This document shows, piece by piece, positions 44,923 to 53,512 of a DNA stretch of 64,000 nt. The stretch spans positions 1 through 64,000 of the forward strand of contig CACNXC010000005.1 of NCBI GenBank assembly GCA_902624315.1, written 5' to 3'. Below the pieces are notes generated by a model. That model worked only from the letters and a program-made list of their open reading frames with translations. It was not told the DNA's origin and searched no databases. The position numbers were made by a program, and so were the translations under genes. Every line of letters starts with the position of its first letter. The stretch's first letter is position 1. Source of the DNA: an uncultured Pelagibacteraceae bacterium. Lineage in GTDB: Bacteria > Pseudomonadota > Alphaproteobacteria > Pelagibacterales > Pelagibacteraceae.

Positions 44923-44947
44923 CTTTTTTCCATACATGTAAGAGTAT
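44919..44947 (+). promoter_or_regulatory. Possible gcv operon promoter
   Basis: TTGACT at 44919-44924 and GAGTAT at 44942-44947, separated by 17 bases, lie immediately before the first glycine aptamer. The -35 overlaps the stop codon of the transporter gene. The -10 match is only partial (three of six), so the exact start is uncertain. Confidence 0.4.
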
Positions 44948-44949
44948 CC

Positions 44950-45112
44950 TGCAACGGGAGAGACTACAGAATACCGTAGCGCCGAAGGAGCAACCACCCA
45001 GGAATCTCTCAGGCAAAAAGGACCGTAACATATTAACTCTGGAAAGAGATTTAATTCTCGCCGAAGGAGCAAAACTCTCAGGCAAATATACAGATGGGTA
45101 CAAAGAGTTAAT
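44950..45112 (+). promoter_or_regulatory. Tandem glycine riboswitch controlling gcvTHP
   Basis: Two glycine aptamers in series are recognised from their conserved cores. The first has GGGAGAGAC, CGCCGAAGGAGCAA and ATCTCTCAGGCAAAAAGGACCG (split: CTCTCAGGCAAAAAGGAC); its P1 is formed by ACGG (44954) and CCGT (45023). The second has CTGGAAAGAG, CGCCGAAGGAGCAA, CTCTCAGGCAAA and GATGGG. P1 of the second pairs ATTAACTCT (45032-45040) with AGAGTTAAT (45104-45112), ending exactly at the gcvT ATG. No terminator follows, so control would be translational. Glycine riboswitches on gcvT are known in SAR11. Confidence 0.95.
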
Positions 45113-46216
45113 ATGGAAACAAAAAAAACATCGCTGTACCAATTACACCAAGATTGTAATGCAAAATTTGTTGAATTTGCGGGCTATCAGATGCCGATTC
45201 AATATTCGGAAGGTATTGTAGAAGAACACAAATTCACAAGAAATCACTCAGGTATCTTTGACGTTTCCCATATGGGTCAGCTATTTATTTATGGTGGTGA
45301 AGACTTAATTAAAGATTTAGAAAAAATTTTTCCCCTAGATCTTAAAAATTTGAAATTAAATCATTCAAAATACAGTTTCTTAATGGACAAAGATGCTGGG
45401 ATACATGATGATTTAATTATCACAAAAACTAATGAAGGCTTTTTGATAATCCTCAATGCAGCATGTAAAGATAATGACTTTAAAATTTTAAAAGAACTTC
45501 TTGAGGAGAAGTACAGAATGGTTCTGGATGAAAATAGATCTCTAATTGCCATTCAGGGTCCTAAATCATCAGAAATTCTAAATGATGTTATTAATGGTGT
45601 AAAAGATCTTAACTTTATGTCTGGAAACTGGTTTACATTTGAAAATCAGAAAGTTTATATTACGCGATCTGGTTATACGGGTGAAGACGGTTTTGAGATA
45701 TCTATCGCAAATGATTTTGTAGACAAATTAACTAGAGAATTAATCAACAAAGGATCTAAATTGATAGGTCTTGGAGCAAGAGATACACTAAGATTAGAAG
45801 CTGGATTATGTCTTTATGGTCATGATCTTGATAAAGATAAAACTCCAGTGGAAGCAAATTTAAAGTGGGCTATTTCAAAAGAAAGAATCTCTAAAGGAGA
45901 TTTTATTGGCTCTGACATAATTATTAAACAATTAAATGATGGTGTCAGCAAAATAAGAGTTGGAATTAAACCTGAGGGAAGAATTATTGCTAGAGAAAAG
46001 ACAAAAATATTTAATCAATCAGATGATCATATTGGAGAAATTACTAGTGGTACATTTGGACCAAGTGTTAATGGACCTGTTGCAATGGGTTATGTGGAAA
46101 ATGAATTCTCAAAAAAAGATACTAAAGTATTTTTAGAAGTCAGAGGTAAAAAACATCCTGCAAGTATTTGCAGCTTACCATTTTATAAAAAAAGTTACGT
46201 CAAAGGAGTAAATTAA
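45113..46216 (+). CDS. gcvT: Glycine cleavage system T protein (aminomethyltransferase)
   Basis: Transfers the methylene carbon of the glycine-derived aminomethyl group to tetrahydrofolate, releasing ammonia. The 367-residue protein starts [24 protein letters not shown], with [16 protein letters not shown]-type [15 protein letters not shown] and [20 protein letters not shown], all typical GcvT. The ATG directly follows the riboswitch P1 stem, with only weak SD-like aaagag. The stop/start with gcvH overlaps by 1 base. Confidence 0.97.
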   Translation: METKKTSLYQLHQDCNAKFVEFAGYQMPIQYSEGIVEEHKFTRNHSGIFDVSHMGQLFIYGGEDLIKDLEKIFPLDLKNLKLNHSKYSFLMDKDAGIHDDLIITKTNEGFLIILNAACKDNDFKILKELLEEKYRMVLDENRSLIAIQGPKSSEILNDVINGVKDLNFMSGNWFTFENQKVYITRSGYTGEDGFEISIANDFVDKLTRELINKGSKLIGLGARDTLRLEAGLCLYGHDLDKDKTPVEANLKWAISKERISKGDFIGSDIIIKQLNDGVSKIRVGIKPEGRIIAREKTKIFNQSDDHIGEITSGTFGPSVNGPVAMGYVENEFSKKDTKVFLEVRGKKHPASICSLPFYKKSYVKGVN

Positions 46217-46596
46217 TGAGTGAAGTAAAATATTCTAAAGAACACGAATGGATTAAATTAGATGGAGATGTTGCAACAATTGGAATTACAAAACATGCTA
46301 CGGAGATGTTAGGTGATATAGTTTTTGCAGAACTCCCAGAAAAAGGATCCAGCGTAGAGAAAGATGGTACTGCTGGTGTTGTGGAGTCGACCAAAGCTGC
46401 TAGTGATGTATATACCCCTGTGAGTGGTGAAGTAGTTGATACAAATCAAGCTATAGTAGATGATCCATCAAAGATTAATCAAGACCCAGAGGATTCAGCG
46501 TGGTTTTTTAAACTGAAAATAAAAGATCCATCGGAAATGGATACTTTGATGAATAAAGACGATTACGATAAATTTGCAAAGGAGACTTCAGCATAA
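46216..46596 (+). CDS. gcvH: Glycine cleavage system H protein
   Basis: A 126-residue lipoyl carrier that shuttles the aminomethyl group between P and T proteins and the dihydrolipoamide dehydrogenase (L). The lipoylation lysine is K60 in [12 protein letters not shown], and the start [21 protein letters not shown] is the family's. Cotranscribed with gcvT and gcvP, with single-base overlaps on both sides. The L protein is not in this window and is likely shared with other complexes. Confidence 0.98.
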   Translation: MSEVKYSKEHEWIKLDGDVATIGITKHATEMLGDIVFAELPEKGSSVEKDGTAGVVESTKAASDVYTPVSGEVVDTNQAIVDDPSKINQDPEDSAWFFKLKIKDPSEMDTLMNKDDYDKFAKETSA

Positions 46597-49466
46597 TGTT
46601 ACCTAATTCAGAAAAAGATTTTTTAAAAAGACATATTGGTCCTTCTAAAGAAGACCAATCAAAAATGTTAAAAGAATTAAACTATAAGTCACTAGATGAT
46701 TTAATTGACAATACTGTTCCAGAAAAGATAAAGTTTAAAGGTGAACTAAATATTGGTGATTCAAATTCAGAGTACGAAGCGTTAAGAAAGTTAAGAGCAA
46801 TTTCGAAAAAAAATCAAGTTTACTCGAATTTTATTGGTATGGGTTATTATGGAACTTATACACCTTACGTAATTTTGAGAAATATTCTAGAAAATCCAGG
46901 TTGGTACACTTCATATACACCTTATCAGCCTGAAGTTGCCCAAGGAAGACTTGAGATGTTATTGAACTTTCAACAAATGATTGTTGACTTTACAGGGATG
47001 GATATTGCCAATGCATCTTTATTAGATGAAGGCACAGCAGCAGCAGAGGCCATGGGTCTAAGTCACAGATTAAATAAAAAAGATAGTAATTTAGTTTTTG
47101 TTTCTGAAGATTGTCACCCTCAAACAATAAATGTAATTCAAACAAGAGCTGAACCTATGGGTTTAAAGGTTTTAGTCGGTAAAGAAGATGAAGTTTTAGA
47201 TCAACTAAAAGAGGATTTAGTTTGTGGAATTTTACAATACCCAGGAACTTTAGGAGACATTAAAGATCCAAGTGAAGCAATTAGCAAAATTCACAAAAAG
47301 AATGGGAAGGCGGTGTTAGCTTGTGATCTGTTAGCCCTAGCAAAATTAAAAACGCCGAGAGAACTTGGTGCCGACATTGCAGTTGGAAGCTCTCAAAGAT
47401 TTGGTATCCCAATGGGATATGGAGGTCCACATGCAGCTTTTTTTGCTACGAAAGATGAGTTTAAAAGATCAATGCCTGGAAGGATTGTCGGGGTATCAGT
47501 TGATAGACATGGTAACAAAGCATATAGATTATCATTACAAACTAGAGAGCAACATATTAGAAGAGATAAGGCGACGAGTAATATTTGTACTGCCCAAGCT
47601 TTATTAGCAATTGTGTCAGCAGCGTATGCTATTTATCATGGCCCGGATGGAATTAAAAATATTTCGGAAAGAGTGTCTCAATTAGCAAAAAGTTTTGCTG
47701 ATAAAATAAAACAATCTGGATACGAGCTTTATTCGAATAATTTTTTTGACACTGTAACGATTATTACCAAAGAAAAGACTGATCAAATTTATAAGAATGC
47801 TCTGAATCAGAGAGTAAATATTCGAAAAGTAAATTCTGAAATGCTTGCTGTTTCATTTGATGAGAGAAAAAATGTATATAGAGTAAATCAACTATTAAAA
47901 ATTTTTAATGCAGCAGAATCAATCAAAAAAGAAGATCCATCGGTAAGTTTACCTAATCTTCCAAAAAATTTATTAAGAACTTCAAAATATTTAGAACATC
48001 CAGTTTTTAACTCATATCATTCCGAAACCGAAATGCTTAGATATTTAAAAAGATTAGAAGATAAAGATATAGCATTGAATAGAACTATGATTGCACTTGG
48101 TTCTTGTACGATGAAATTAAATGCTGCTGCCGAAATGATCCCAATATCATGGAAAGAATTTGCAGAACCTCATCCGTTTGTCCCAATTGAACAAATGGAA
48201 GGTTTTAGAGATTTATTTACTGATCTAAAAAATTGGTTGCGTTCTATAACTGGTTTTTCAGGTGTTTCTTTGCAACCTAATGCAGGTGCTCAAGGTGAGT
48301 ATGCGGGCTTAATGGTTATCAGAAAGTATCATTTAGATAGAGGTGAGGCTAATCGGAATATATGTTTAATTCCAAGTTCAGCACATGGTACTAACCCAGC
48401 AAGTGCACAAATGGTTGGAATGAAGGTGGTAGTTGTTAATTGTGATAAAGAGGGAAATGTTGATTTTGATGATTTAAAGAAAAAAGCTGAACAACATTCG
48501 GAAAATCTTGGGGCACTAATGGTAACTTATCCATCTACCCATGGAGTATTTGAAGAAAAAATAACTGACATCTGTGAGTTAGTTCACAAACATGGTGGAC
48601 AAGTGTATATGGATGGAGCAAATTTAAACGCATTAGTTGGAGTTGCAAAGCCTGGAAATTTTGGTCCAGATGTCTGTCATATTAATTTACATAAAACATT
48701 TTGTATTCCACATGGCGGGGGAGGACCAGGTATGGGACCAATTGCTTGTAAAAGACATTTACAAGTTTATCTACCTAATCATCCAGTGATTAAAGATTGT
48801 GGACCAACATCTGGCATTGGAGCAGTCTCGGCAGCTCCTTGGGGTAGTTCAAGTATTCTATCAATCTCTTGGATGTACATTAAAATGATGGGATCAGCAG
48901 GGTTAAAACTTGCTACTGAAGTAGCAATATTAAATGCAAATTATATTGCTCATAGACTAAAAGATCACTTTCCAATTTTGTATAAAGGATCAAATGGAAA
49001 TGTTGCTCATGAATGTATTATTGATATTAGAAATATTAAATCAGAGACAGGAGTAACCGAAGAAGATATTGCAAAAAGATTAATAGATTATGGGTTTCAT
49101 GCACCAACTATGTCATGGCCAGTAGCTGGTACAATGATGATAGAGCCAACTGAAAGTGAGGGCTTGTCAGAACTTGATAGATTTTGTGACACTTTAATTA
49201 AGATTAAAGAAGAAATTGAAAAAATTAAATCAGGTGAATTTGATAAAATAGACAATCCAATAAAAAATGCTCCTCATACAGACAGCGAACTAGCTTCTGA
49301 TGATTGGACACATAAATACTCAAGAACAGAAGCTGCTTATCCAGCAAAATTCTTAAGAGCTAATAAATTTTGGCCTCCAGTTGCAAGAGTTGATAATGTT
49401 TATGGTGACAAGAATATATTCTGTACTTGTCCAAGCATAGATGAATTTAAAGAAGATGCAGCTTAA
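46596..49466 (+). CDS. gcvP: Glycine cleavage system P protein (glycine dehydrogenase, decarboxylating)
   Basis: A PLP enzyme of 956 residues that decarboxylates glycine and loads the H protein. It is the fused single-chain form of the two P subunits. The N-terminal half has FIGMGYYGTYTPYVILRNILENPGWYT and DEGTAAAEAM. The C-terminal half has the SCTMKLNAAAEM element, and the PLP lysine is in CHINLHKTFCIPHGGGGPG. Release of CO2, NH3 and methylene-THF from glycine supplies C1 units and energy. The next gene begins 6 bases after its stop. Confidence 0.98.
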   Translation: MLPNSEKDFLKRHIGPSKEDQSKMLKELNYKSLDDLIDNTVPEKIKFKGELNIGDSNSEYEALRKLRAISKKNQVYSNFIGMGYYGTYTPYVILRNILENPGWYTSYTPYQPEVAQGRLEMLLNFQQMIVDFTGMDIANASLLDEGTAAAEAMGLSHRLNKKDSNLVFVSEDCHPQTINVIQTRAEPMGLKVLVGKEDEVLDQLKEDLVCGILQYPGTLGDIKDPSEAISKIHKKNGKAVLACDLLALAKLKTPRELGADIAVGSSQRFGIPMGYGGPHAAFFATKDEFKRSMPGRIVGVSVDRHGNKAYRLSLQTREQHIRRDKATSNICTAQALLAIVSAAYAIYHGPDGIKNISERVSQLAKSFADKIKQSGYELYSNNFFDTVTIITKEKTDQIYKNALNQRVNIRKVNSEMLAVSFDERKNVYRVNQLLKIFNAAESIKKEDPSVSLPNLPKNLLRTSKYLEHPVFNSYHSETEMLRYLKRLEDKDIALNRTMIALGSCTMKLNAAAEMIPISWKEFAEPHPFVPIEQMEGFRDLFTDLKNWLRSITGFSGVSLQPNAGAQGEYAGLMVIRKYHLDRGEANRNICLIPSSAHGTNPASAQMVGMKVVVVNCDKEGNVDFDDLKKKAEQHSENLGALMVTYPSTHGVFEEKITDICELVHKHGGQVYMDGANLNALVGVAKPGNFGPDVCHINLHKTFCIPHGGGGPGMGPIACKRHLQVYLPNHPVIKDCGPTSGIGAVSAAPWGSSSILSISWMYIKMMGSAGLKLATEVAILNANYIAHRLKDHFPILYKGSNGNVAHECIIDIRNIKSETGVTEEDIAKRLIDYGFHAPTMSWPVAGTMMIEPTESEGLSELDRFCDTLIKIKEEIEKIKSGEFDKIDNPIKNAPHTDSELASDDWTHKYSRTEAAYPAKFLRANKFWPPVARVDNVYGDKNIFCTCPSIDEFKEDAA

Positions 49467-49472
49467 CAATTA

Positions 49473-50711
49473 ATGAAGATTGCTGTTGTCGGCTCAGGCA
49501 TATCAGGATTAAGCGCTGCATATTACTTATCAAAAAAACATCATGTAGATCTTTTCGAGAAGGAAGATCGTTTCGGTGGTCACTCTCATACTATTGATTT
49601 ACCGTTTGGTACAAAAAAAGTTCCTGTTGATATAGGTTTTATTGTTTTTAATTACGCAACTTACCCAAATTTAATAAATTTTTTCGAAGAGAATAATATT
49701 GCAATTGAAAAAAGCGATATGTCTTTTTCTGTATCAGTTGAAAAATCTTCATTCGAATATTGCGGTCGAGGATTAAATGGAATTTTTTCAAATAAGACCA
49801 ATCTGTTTAATCTAAGATTCCTCAAAATGTTTTTTGATATAATAAAGTTTTACAAAAAATGTGATAACATAAAAAAAATTGATCAAGAGACTACACTTGG
49901 TGATTATTTGAGAAAGGAAAATCTTTCAAAAGAGTTTATCAACTTTCATTTGATACCGATGGTCTCAGCCATATGGTCAATGCCACCAAGTGCTGCAAGT
50001 CAAATGCCGTTAAGATTTTTCTTAAATTTTTTCCAAAATCATGGTTTGTTTAAATTAAAAAATAGACCCCAATGGTACACAGTATCAAATCGGAGCAGAA
50101 CTTATGTTCAAAACATTATTTCAAAAATCAGCGGTGAACATTTCAAAAATTATCCAATCAAAAAAATTAAAACAAAAACAACAGGTATAGATTTATATTA
50201 TGGAGGAGAAAGTGAATATTTTGGATACGACAAAGTTGTTTTAGCAACACATGCAGATGAAGCTTTATCAATGATTGATAATCCAACCGACCAGGAAAAG
50301 AATGTACTTTCAAATTATAAGTATAAGGAAAATATTGCTTATATTCATACCGATGAACAGGCTATGCCAAAAAATAAAAAAGCTTGGTGCTCATGGAATT
50401 CATCAATGAAAAAGGATGAAATAGAAAAAAATTCAATTACATATTGGTTAAATTTATTACAAAACCTCAAATGTGATGAAAATATTTTTCTTACTCTAAA
50501 TCCTTATTTTAAAATTGATGAGAAGAAAATTTTAAAAAAAGTAAGATTTACACATCCATATTTTGATCAATCTGCACTTAATTTTCAAAGTCAGCTAAAA
50601 AATTTACAAAATAAAAGAAATATTCTTTATTGTGGTAGTTATTTTGGTTACGGTTTTCATGAAGATGGAATAAAATCATCTATTGAAATGCTCAAAACCC
50701 TAAATGACTAG
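49473..50711 (+). CDS. FAD-dependent amine-oxidase-like protein (COG2907 type)
   Basis: A 412-residue flavoprotein. The N-terminal dinucleotide fold is AVVGSGISGLSAAYYLSK, followed by FEKEDRFGGHSHTIDLPFG. The C-terminal FAD-binding GSYFGYGFHEDGIKSS closes the fold. This is the family that lies beside DUF1365 and CFA-like methyltransferases in many proteobacteria, where it is thought to desaturate or oxidise membrane fatty acids. It is encoded 6 bases after gcvP and overlaps DUF1365 by 8 bases. The exact reaction is not established from sequence. Confidence 0.88.
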   Translation: MKIAVVGSGISGLSAAYYLSKKHHVDLFEKEDRFGGHSHTIDLPFGTKKVPVDIGFIVFNYATYPNLINFFEENNIAIEKSDMSFSVSVEKSSFEYCGRGLNGIFSNKTNLFNLRFLKMFFDIIKFYKKCDNIKKIDQETTLGDYLRKENLSKEFINFHLIPMVSAIWSMPPSAASQMPLRFFLNFFQNHGLFKLKNRPQWYTVSNRSRTYVQNIISKISGEHFKNYPIKKIKTKTTGIDLYYGGESEYFGYDKVVLATHADEALSMIDNPTDQEKNVLSNYKYKENIAYIHTDEQAMPKNKKAWCSWNSSMKKDEIEKNSITYWLNLLQNLKCDENIFLTLNPYFKIDEKKILKKVRFTHPYFDQSALNFQSQLKNLQNKRNILYCGSYFGYGFHEDGIKSSIEMLKTLND

Positions 50712-51462
50712 TTGTATATATAATGGCACTGTAATTCACAAAAGATTTAAACCAAAGATACATTTTTTTAAATATAGGGTATTTTCACTTTTAATTGATC
50801 TTTCTGAATTAGAAAAATTAGATAAAACAATTAGTTTTTTTTCATACAATAAATTTAATTTAGTAAGTTTTTTTGATAAAGACCATGGAGATAGAGATGG
50901 ATCACTATTAATCGATTGGGTTAAAAAAAATCTTAAACAAAATAATATTAGTTGTGAAAATATTAAAATTAAACTTTTATGTTACCCAAGAATCTTTGGA
51001 TATGTTTTTAATCCATTAAGTGTTTTTTATGTGTACAATGATAACAATGATTTGATATCCATATTATATGAAGTCAAAAATACTTTTGGTGAGCAACACA
51101 CTTATGTTTTTAAAGTAAAAAATGACAATTTATTGCAACACAATTGTGAGAAAAAATTTCATGTTTCACCATTCATTGAAATGAATTGTAGTTATTTTTT
51201 TAGAATTTTAAAACCTGCAGATAAGATCTCAGTAATCATAGATCAATATCAATTAAACGAAAAAATATTATATGCCTCTCAAGATGGGAAAAGAAAAGAT
51301 TTTACAACTTCAGAGTTAATTAAATCTTATTTAAAACATCCCCTAATGACGTTTAAAATTATTGCAGCGATACATTTTGAAGCGTTTAAATTATGGACCA
51401 AAGGAATAAAGTTTATTCAAAAAAAATTGAAAATAAGAAATAACATATCTTTTGAAAATTAA
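50704..51462 (+). CDS. DUF1365 family protein
   Basis: A 252-residue protein of the DUF1365 family (COG3496). Recognisable segments are YNGTVIHKRFKPKIHFFKYRVFSLLIDLSELEK in the N-terminus (split: HKRFKPKIHFFKY), RIFGYVFNPLSVFYVY and KKFHVSPFIEMNCSYFFRI. Function is not known biochemically. It is almost always next to the COG2907 flavoprotein and a CFA-like enzyme, as here, suggesting a role in lipid modification. It overlaps both neighbours (8 and 1 bases). Confidence 0.9.
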   Translation: MTSCIYNGTVIHKRFKPKIHFFKYRVFSLLIDLSELEKLDKTISFFSYNKFNLVSFFDKDHGDRDGSLLIDWVKKNLKQNNISCENIKIKLLCYPRIFGYVFNPLSVFYVYNDNNDLISILYEVKNTFGEQHTYVFKVKNDNLLQHNCEKKFHVSPFIEMNCSYFFRILKPADKISVIIDQYQLNEKILYASQDGKRKDFTTSELIKSYLKHPLMTFKIIAAIHFEAFKLWTKGIKFIQKKLKIRNNISFEN

Positions 51463-52640
51463 TGTCCTTAAATAGACTTTCAGACAAACTGGTTTTTAAC
51501 ATATTAGCCGGAATAAATGTTGGATATCTAGAAATTACAAATTATCAAGGAGAAGTTTTTAAATTTGGAAATCCTCAGGATAATTTAAAAGCTAAATTGG
51601 AAATTAAAAAACCAAATTTTTCTTTTAATCTTATAAAGGGTGGCAGCATTGGTTTTGCAGAATCTTATATGAGAGGAGAATTTGAAACTGATAATTTATC
51701 CGATCTAATTGAAATAACAGCTCGAAATATCAAAATCATATACAAGTTTTCAGGCTTACTCGATTTTTCAATCATAAATTTTTTAAAAGGGATCTTTATA
51801 AAAAATACAAAGAATAGAAGTAAAGAAAATATTGCAAAACATTATGACTTAGGAAATGATTTTTTTTCTTTATGGCTTGATGAAACCTTAACTTATTCAA
51901 GCGGAATTTTTAGTGAGACCACTAAAGATCTCTCAGATGCACAAAATAACAAATATCAAAAAATGATAGATTTAATAAAACCTAACAATGGTGATAGGGT
52001 TTTAGAAATCGGATGTGGCTGGGGTGGTTTTGCAGAATATTTAGGAAAAAAATATGATGTAAAATTAGATTGTATTACTATTTCAAAAAAACAATTCGAA
52101 TACGCAAAAAAAAGAATTCATAATTGTGGTTTAAATGAAAAAGTAAATATCGAAATAAAAGATTATAGAGATTTAAAGAATAAATATAATTCAATAGCGT
52201 CCATAGAAATGATTGAGGCAGTAGGGCAAAATTATTTGGAAAGTTATTTTAAAACTATTAAGAAAAACCTTTCTACAGATGGTAGGGCTGCAATTCAAGC
52301 AATTACAATAGATGATAGTTTATTTGATAGGTATAAAACGAAACAAGATTTTATTCAAAAATATATTTTTCCAGGAGGATTTTTGCCAAGTAAAAATAGC
52401 TTAAACAAATATGTTTCAGACAATGGTTTAACAATTAAGTCTTACGACTCATATGCTGATCATTATGCAAATACATTAGCTATTTGGAAAAATGAATTTA
52501 ATAGAAAATGGGATCTCATTAAAAAACAAGGTTTTGATTTAACTTTTAAAAGAATGTGGGAGTTTTACCTATCTTATTGTGAGGCTGGATTTAAATCGAA
52601 AAATATTGATCTGATACAATTTTCAATTCAAAATAAATAA
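51462..52640 (+). CDS. Cyclopropane-fatty-acyl-phospholipid synthase family methyltransferase
   Basis: A 392-residue SAM-dependent enzyme that adds a one-carbon unit to unsaturated acyl chains in phospholipids. The N-terminal accessory domain is followed by NIAKHYDLGNDFFSLWLDETLTYSSG (split: HYDLGNDFFSLWLDETLTYS), the SAM site VLEIGCGWGGFAEY, SIEMIEAVGQNYL and YIFPGGFLPS. It might make cyclopropane, branched or furan-precursor methylated fatty acids. It is the third gene of the lipid cluster after the glycine cleavage genes. Confidence 0.92.
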   Translation: MSLNRLSDKLVFNILAGINVGYLEITNYQGEVFKFGNPQDNLKAKLEIKKPNFSFNLIKGGSIGFAESYMRGEFETDNLSDLIEITARNIKIIYKFSGLLDFSIINFLKGIFIKNTKNRSKENIAKHYDLGNDFFSLWLDETLTYSSGIFSETTKDLSDAQNNKYQKMIDLIKPNNGDRVLEIGCGWGGFAEYLGKKYDVKLDCITISKKQFEYAKKRIHNCGLNEKVNIEIKDYRDLKNKYNSIASIEMIEAVGQNYLESYFKTIKKNLSTDGRAAIQAITIDDSLFDRYKTKQDFIQKYIFPGGFLPSKNSLNKYVSDNGLTIKSYDSYADHYANTLAIWKNEFNRKWDLIKKQGFDLTFKRMWEFYLSYCEAGFKSKNIDLIQFSIQNK

Positions 52641-52653
52641 ATAACGGGGGCTT

Positions 52654-53202
52654 GTGAGCAAAATAATAAACTTAAGATCAATTTTATTGATAATCTCTTT
52701 ATTCTTAATTACAAACTGCTCAAATAATAGCGATATGAAACCAGAAGATTTTAAAGGTAAAGAACCGAGATTAATTATAGAAAATTACTTGTCAGGTAAT
52801 GTTAAAGCTTGGGGAGTTCTTCAGAATAGATCTGGAAAAGTTACTAGACAATTTTCAGCAGATTTAGATGGCAAGTGGGATGGTAAACAATTAATTCTTG
52901 ATGAAAAATTTAATTGGGATGATGGTGAAGTACAAACTAGACAATGGCAAATTACTAAAATAGATGAAAATAATTATGAAGGAACTGCTGGAGACGTAGT
53001 TGGAAAAGCTAAAGGATACTCATATGGTCCCGCATTTAAATTTGAGTATGTTTTATTAGTTCCGGTGAAAGGTAAAGAAATTAAAATTACTTTTGATGAT
53101 TGGATTTTCAAACAGGATGATCGCGTAGCAATTAATAGAGCTACAATGACTAAATTTGGAATTAAGGTTGCGGAGCTCACGGTTGTTTTCATAAAAGAAT
53201 AA
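52654..53202 (+). CDS. DUF3833 lipoprotein
   Basis: A 182-residue protein starting with GTG. It has a lipoprotein signal peptide ending in the lipobox FLITNC, with lipidated C22. The body contains LSGNVKAWGVLQNRSGKVTRQF and GYSYGPAFKFEYVLLVPVKGK, matching DUF3833, a beta-barrel-like lipid-associated family. It sits 13 bases after the CFA-like gene and closes the cluster. It is commonly found with the same neighbours in other proteobacteria. Molecular role unknown; outer-membrane or periplasmic lipid handling is plausible. Confidence 0.85.
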   Translation: MSKIINLRSILLIISLFLITNCSNNSDMKPEDFKGKEPRLIIENYLSGNVKAWGVLQNRSGKVTRQFSADLDGKWDGKQLILDEKFNWDDGEVQTRQWQITKIDENNYEGTAGDVVGKAKGYSYGPAFKFEYVLLVPVKGKEIKITFDDWIFKQDDRVAINRATMTKFGIKVAELTVVFIKE

Positions 53203-53227
53203 TTTTTTTTTCTTTTGAGTTTTTTTA

Positions 53228-53246
53228 GCTAATGATAATCATTCTC
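53228..53246 (+). promoter_or_regulatory. Fur-box-like operator before the Cys-rich small gene
   Basis: GCTAATGATAATCATTCTC matches 17 of 19 positions of the classical Fur consensus GATAATGATAATCATTATC, with the central palindrome AATGATAATCATT exact. A second TAATCATTC lies at 53266-53274, 30 bases on. Between them CTCAAA (53244) and TTTGAG (53255) can form a small stem. This is in the 119-base gap ahead of the 60-residue protein at 53322. Binding by Fur/Mur is inferred from the match. Confidence 0.65.
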
Positions 53247-53321
53247 AAAAAAAGTTTGAGACTAGTAATCATTCGCTAAAATTTTATTTGCATTCAAATT
53301 TAAAATATTTACGATTAATAT

Positions 53322-53504
53322 ATGGAAACACAAAACTATAGTTGTAAAAAGTGCGGACTTACAATTACGTCTATTTGCTCAAAATGTGATAGAGTTGTAG
53401 ATGTGAAAGTTCTTGATAATGGATGCATTGTTCAAAAAACAAAATGTGGAGATTGTGCAAATGTACCTGTTATTAAAGATGTTTGCTCTCAACAAAAAGC
53501 TTAA
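53322..53504 (+). CDS. 60-residue eight-cysteine small protein
   Basis: Cysteines occur as three CxxC pairs (C8/C11, C19/C22, C42/C45) plus C35 and C55. The two N-terminal pairs lie in SCKKCGLTITSICSKC, a zinc-ribbon-like spacing. It could bind zinc, iron or an Fe-S cluster. The Fur-like operator upstream suggests metal or iron control. No family recognised, but a compact Cys-rich protein with such an operator is probably real. A possible TACGAT -10 (53310) would give a nearly leaderless message. Confidence 0.65.
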   Translation: METQNYSCKKCGLTITSICSKCDRVVDVKVLDNGCIVQKTKCGDCANVPVIKDVCSQQKA

Positions 53505-53512
53505 ATATCAGC

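Noticed and set aside
44852-45142. Open frames on both strands across the gcvT leader
   Set aside because: The region is a tandem glycine riboswitch; its conserved RNA core explains the absence of stops, and the encoded peptides look like nothing known.
47365-47607. Alternative frame inside gcvP
   Set aside because: The main frame is uninterrupted and has all P-protein motifs; the alternative is a chance frame.
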